Notes under the pieces: generated by a model | Database searches by the model: none | What the model saw: only the letters and a program-made list of their open reading frames with translations | What the model was told of the DNA's origin: nothing | Part shown: piece after piece, positions 5,235 to 6,707 of the stretch | Numbering within the stretch: position 1 is the stretch's first letter | Layout: every line of letters begins with the position of its first letter | Source: CAYZEZ01 sp964477295 | GTDB taxonomy: Bacteria > Bacteroidota > Bacteroidia > Bacteroidales > SM23-62 | Reading direction: 5' to 3' | Length of the DNA stretch: 6,707 bases | NCBI GenBank assembly: GCA_964477295.1 | Contig: CAYZEZ010000261.1 | Span: forward strand, 1 to 6,707 | Program-made: the position numbers and the translations under genes

Positions 5235-6212
5235 ATGTTTTATCTGAATTCCATATCAAACGATCCTTATTTCAACCTTGCCACCGAAGAGTTTCTTCTG
5301 AAGGAGACTAAAGAGGAGTATTTTCTTACCTATATAAATGAACCTTCAATAATAGTAGGCAAGCACCAGAATACCTACGCTGAAATAAACCTGGATTTTG
5401 TCCGCAGGAACAACATCAAAGTCGCCAGGCGCCTGACCGGTGGAGGTACAGTGTTTCATGATTATGGGAACCTGAATTATACATTCATTGTGAACGGGAA
5501 GGAAGGCCATCAGGTAGATTTTAAGAAGCATACCAGGCCAATCATCGGTTTTCTTGAATCCCTTTCGATCAAAGCCGAATTTGGCGGTAAGAACGATCTG
5601 CTTATGAATGGCCTGAAAATATCGGGAAATGCAGAGCATGTTTTCAGGAACAGGGTACTTCATCATGGCACATTGCTGGTCGATGCAAAACTGTCTTCCC
5701 TTTCAGATGCCCTGAAGGTGAACCCGATGAAATACAGTGATAAAGCCGTCCGATCGATCCGAAGCAAGGTGTCAAATATTTCGGGAAGCCTGAAGGAACA
5801 AGTAAACATCGATCAATTAAAAAACCGGTTAACAGAATTTATCAGGAAGGAGAAGGAGGGTATAAACTATATATTGACCGTGCAGGATATAGAACGGATT
5901 TCAGCCCTTCGTGACCAGAAGTTCTCTGTCTGGGAATGGAACTTCGGTTATGGTCCCAAATATATATTTACAAATACAATCAAACGGGAAGGACGGTTAG
6001 CTGACATTTGCCTTGAGGTTGTCAGGGGGATGATTATTAAAGCATCTGTTAAAGGGGACCTGTTTAGTGAGTCATGTGCCCTGAAGATCAATAATGCATT
6101 AATAAATAGTCTTCATCACTATGAAAGAATACTGGGGCGCCTCCGGCAAATTTCTGATAATACGTGCTTTCAGGTAGTTGGCTATGAGGAATTTACACAG
6201 GAATTATTTTGA
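5235..6212 (+). CDS. lplA: Lipoate-protein ligase A
   Basis: LplA activates free lipoate with ATP to lipoyl-AMP and attaches it to a lysine on E2 subunits of 2-oxoacid dehydrogenases or on GcvH, in the cytoplasm. The product has 325 residues, close to the E. coli enzyme (about 337), and is full length. Motifs are the N-terminal SNDPYFNLATEEFLL, the lipoate/adenylate loop RRLTGGGTVFHDYGN (65-79), GGKNDLLMNGLKISGNA with the catalytic lysine position K128, and HHGTLLVDAKLSSL. A C-terminal accessory domain follows from about residue 240 (WEWNFGYGPKY), typical of ligases able to perform both half-reactions. ATG at 5235 directly precedes the conserved N-terminus. The 52-bp gap to the phosphatase is filled by tandem repeats and no convincing promoter is seen, so it may be co-transcribed with obgE. 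plsC follows after 73 bp. Confidence 0.95.
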   Translation: MFYLNSISNDPYFNLATEEFLLKETKEEYFLTYINEPSIIVGKHQNTYAEINLDFVRRNNIKVARRLTGGGTVFHDYGNLNYTFIVNGKEGHQVDFKKHTRPIIGFLESLSIKAEFGGKNDLLMNGLKISGNAEHVFRNRVLHHGTLLVDAKLSSLSDALKVNPMKYSDKAVRSIRSKVSNISGSLKEQVNIDQLKNRLTEFIRKEKEGINYILTVQDIERISALRDQKFSVWEWNFGYGPKYIFTNTIKREGRLADICLEVVRGMIIKASVKGDLFSESCALKINNALINSLHHYERILGRLRQISDNTCFQVVGYEEFTQELF

Positions 6213-6252
6213 CTTTTAATTTTCTGAACACACTGCGGTTATCACCGGAGGA

Positions 6253-6275
6253 TATAAATAAATCCTATATTTATA
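6253..6275. promoter_or_regulatory. AT-only palindrome just upstream of plsC
   Basis: TATAAATA (6253-6260) and its perfect reverse complement TATTTATA (6268-6275) flank a 7-nt spacer, ending 10 bp before the plsC ATG. The right arm overlaps TATATTTA (6266-6273), one base away from the TAnnTTTG -7 box. It could be an operator, a weak hairpin in the leader, or chance in AT-rich DNA. It is too weak, and lacks the T-run, for a terminator of lplA. Confidence 0.3.
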
Positions 6276-6285
6276 CCCAGAAACA

Positions 6286-6707
6286 ATGATCCCGATGGAT
6301 GCATTCAGACAAACCTGGCTGGTTGTTTTTTCAATACTTTTCTGGTTATGGTTTATTCTCACCAACATTGCCATGTTTGCCGTTGCATGCATAATCTGGT
6401 TATTTACCCGGCCCTTTGGAAAAAGACTATTTCTTCTGCACCGGTTCTCCAGTTTATGGGGGCACAGCTATATGTGGATCAATCCGCTCTGGCCCACACA
6501 GATATATGGAAGGGAGAATATCCGGCCGGGACACACCTATGTGATCATTTCCAATCACCAGTCGATGCTCGACATACTGGTGCTGTACGGACTATTCCGT
6601 CATTATAAGTGGGTGTCAAAAAAGGAAAACTTCAGCATTCCGATCATTGGCTGGCTGATGCGGCTGAATAATTATGTTGAGCTGGACAGGTCCAGTAAAA
6701 GAAGCTA
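6286..6707 (+). CDS. plsC: 1-acyl-sn-glycerol-3-phosphate acyltransferase (PlsC family), C-terminus beyond the window
   Basis: PlsC-type enzymes acylate lysophosphatidate at the sn-2 position to give phosphatidate, at the inner membrane. The gene starts at ATG 6286 (a second ATG lies three codons on) and is open to the right edge, leaving 140 residues of an expected 240-250. A hydrophobic segment spans about 12-40. The catalytic block NHQSMLD (NHx4D, 90-96) is present with H91 and D96. The second block around KKENFSIPIIGWLMR (112-126) also fits. Block III should follow ELDRSSKRS, where the window ends. Related family members act on ornithine lipids or other lysophospholipids, so the exact substrate is inferred from the commonest member of the family. 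The gene lies 73 bp after lplA on the same strand, with an AT-rich palindrome before the start. Confidence 0.88.
   Translation, partial: MIPMDAFRQTWLVVFSILFWLWFILTNIAMFAVACIIWLFTRPFGKRLFLLHRFSSLWGHSYMWINPLWPTQIYGRENIRPGHTYVIISNHQSMLDILVLYGLFRHYKWVSKKENFSIPIIGWLMRLNNYVELDRSSKRS

Noticed and set aside
6348..6608. An 86-residue plus-strand open frame inside plsC
   Set aside because: It is out of frame with the PlsC reading that contains NHQSMLD and a membrane segment, and it has no recognisable domain.

Overview
The window reads as a chromosomal segment of a Bacteroidota (Bacteroidetes) bacterium, probably Bacteroidales-like. Evidence: coding is dense; no start codon is preceded by a convincing Shine-Dalgarno sequence; an exact match to the Bacteroidetes -7 promoter box (TAnnTTTG) lies before adk; the N-terminus of ObgE is the type familiar from this phylum; and there are a PorV/PorQ-like outer-membrane barrel and an exported helix-hairpin-helix (HhH) protein of the Bacteroidetes kind. 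The family calls come from reading the translations and from recall. No database search was run.

Layout. Minus strand, 1-2084: purE (class I N5-CAIR mutase), then a 290-residue beta-barrel protein whose start overlaps the end of purE by 20 bp, then an exported HhH-domain protein that runs off the left edge. Plus strand, 2304-6707: hpt (hypoxanthine phosphoribosyltransferase), adk (adenylate kinase), obgE (ribosome-associated GTPase), a PAP2-type membrane phosphatase, lplA (lipoate-protein ligase) and plsC (lysophosphatidate acyltransferase), which is cut by the right edge. The two groups diverge from a 219-bp spacer (2085-2303). There is no gene-free stretch above 300 bp, and no tRNA, rRNA, CRISPR, insertion sequence or prophage gene was seen.

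How the genes fit together. Purine metabolism sits on both sides of the divergent spacer: purE in de novo synthesis on one side, hpt (salvage) and adk (nucleotide interconversion) on the other. obgE senses GTP/GDP and serves ribosome assembly. The PAP2 phosphatase and PlsC point to envelope lipid metabolism, LplA to lipoylation of 2-oxoacid dehydrogenase or glycine-cleavage complexes, and the two minus-strand exported proteins to the outer membrane.

The genes themselves are ordinary. The less explained material is in the spacers: a 74-bp GTCAT...ATGAC double-hairpin element between hpt and adk, a degenerate 7-bp array before hpt, a 10-bp array facing a 9-bp array between the phosphatase and lplA (overlapping the phosphatase stop codon), a two-copy imperfect repeat between adk and obgE, a dyad in the divergent spacer, and an AT-only palindrome just before plsC. 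I found no convincing new defence, mobile or biosynthetic system. The best candidates for something undescribed are the short tandem arrays and the HhH/beta-barrel pair.
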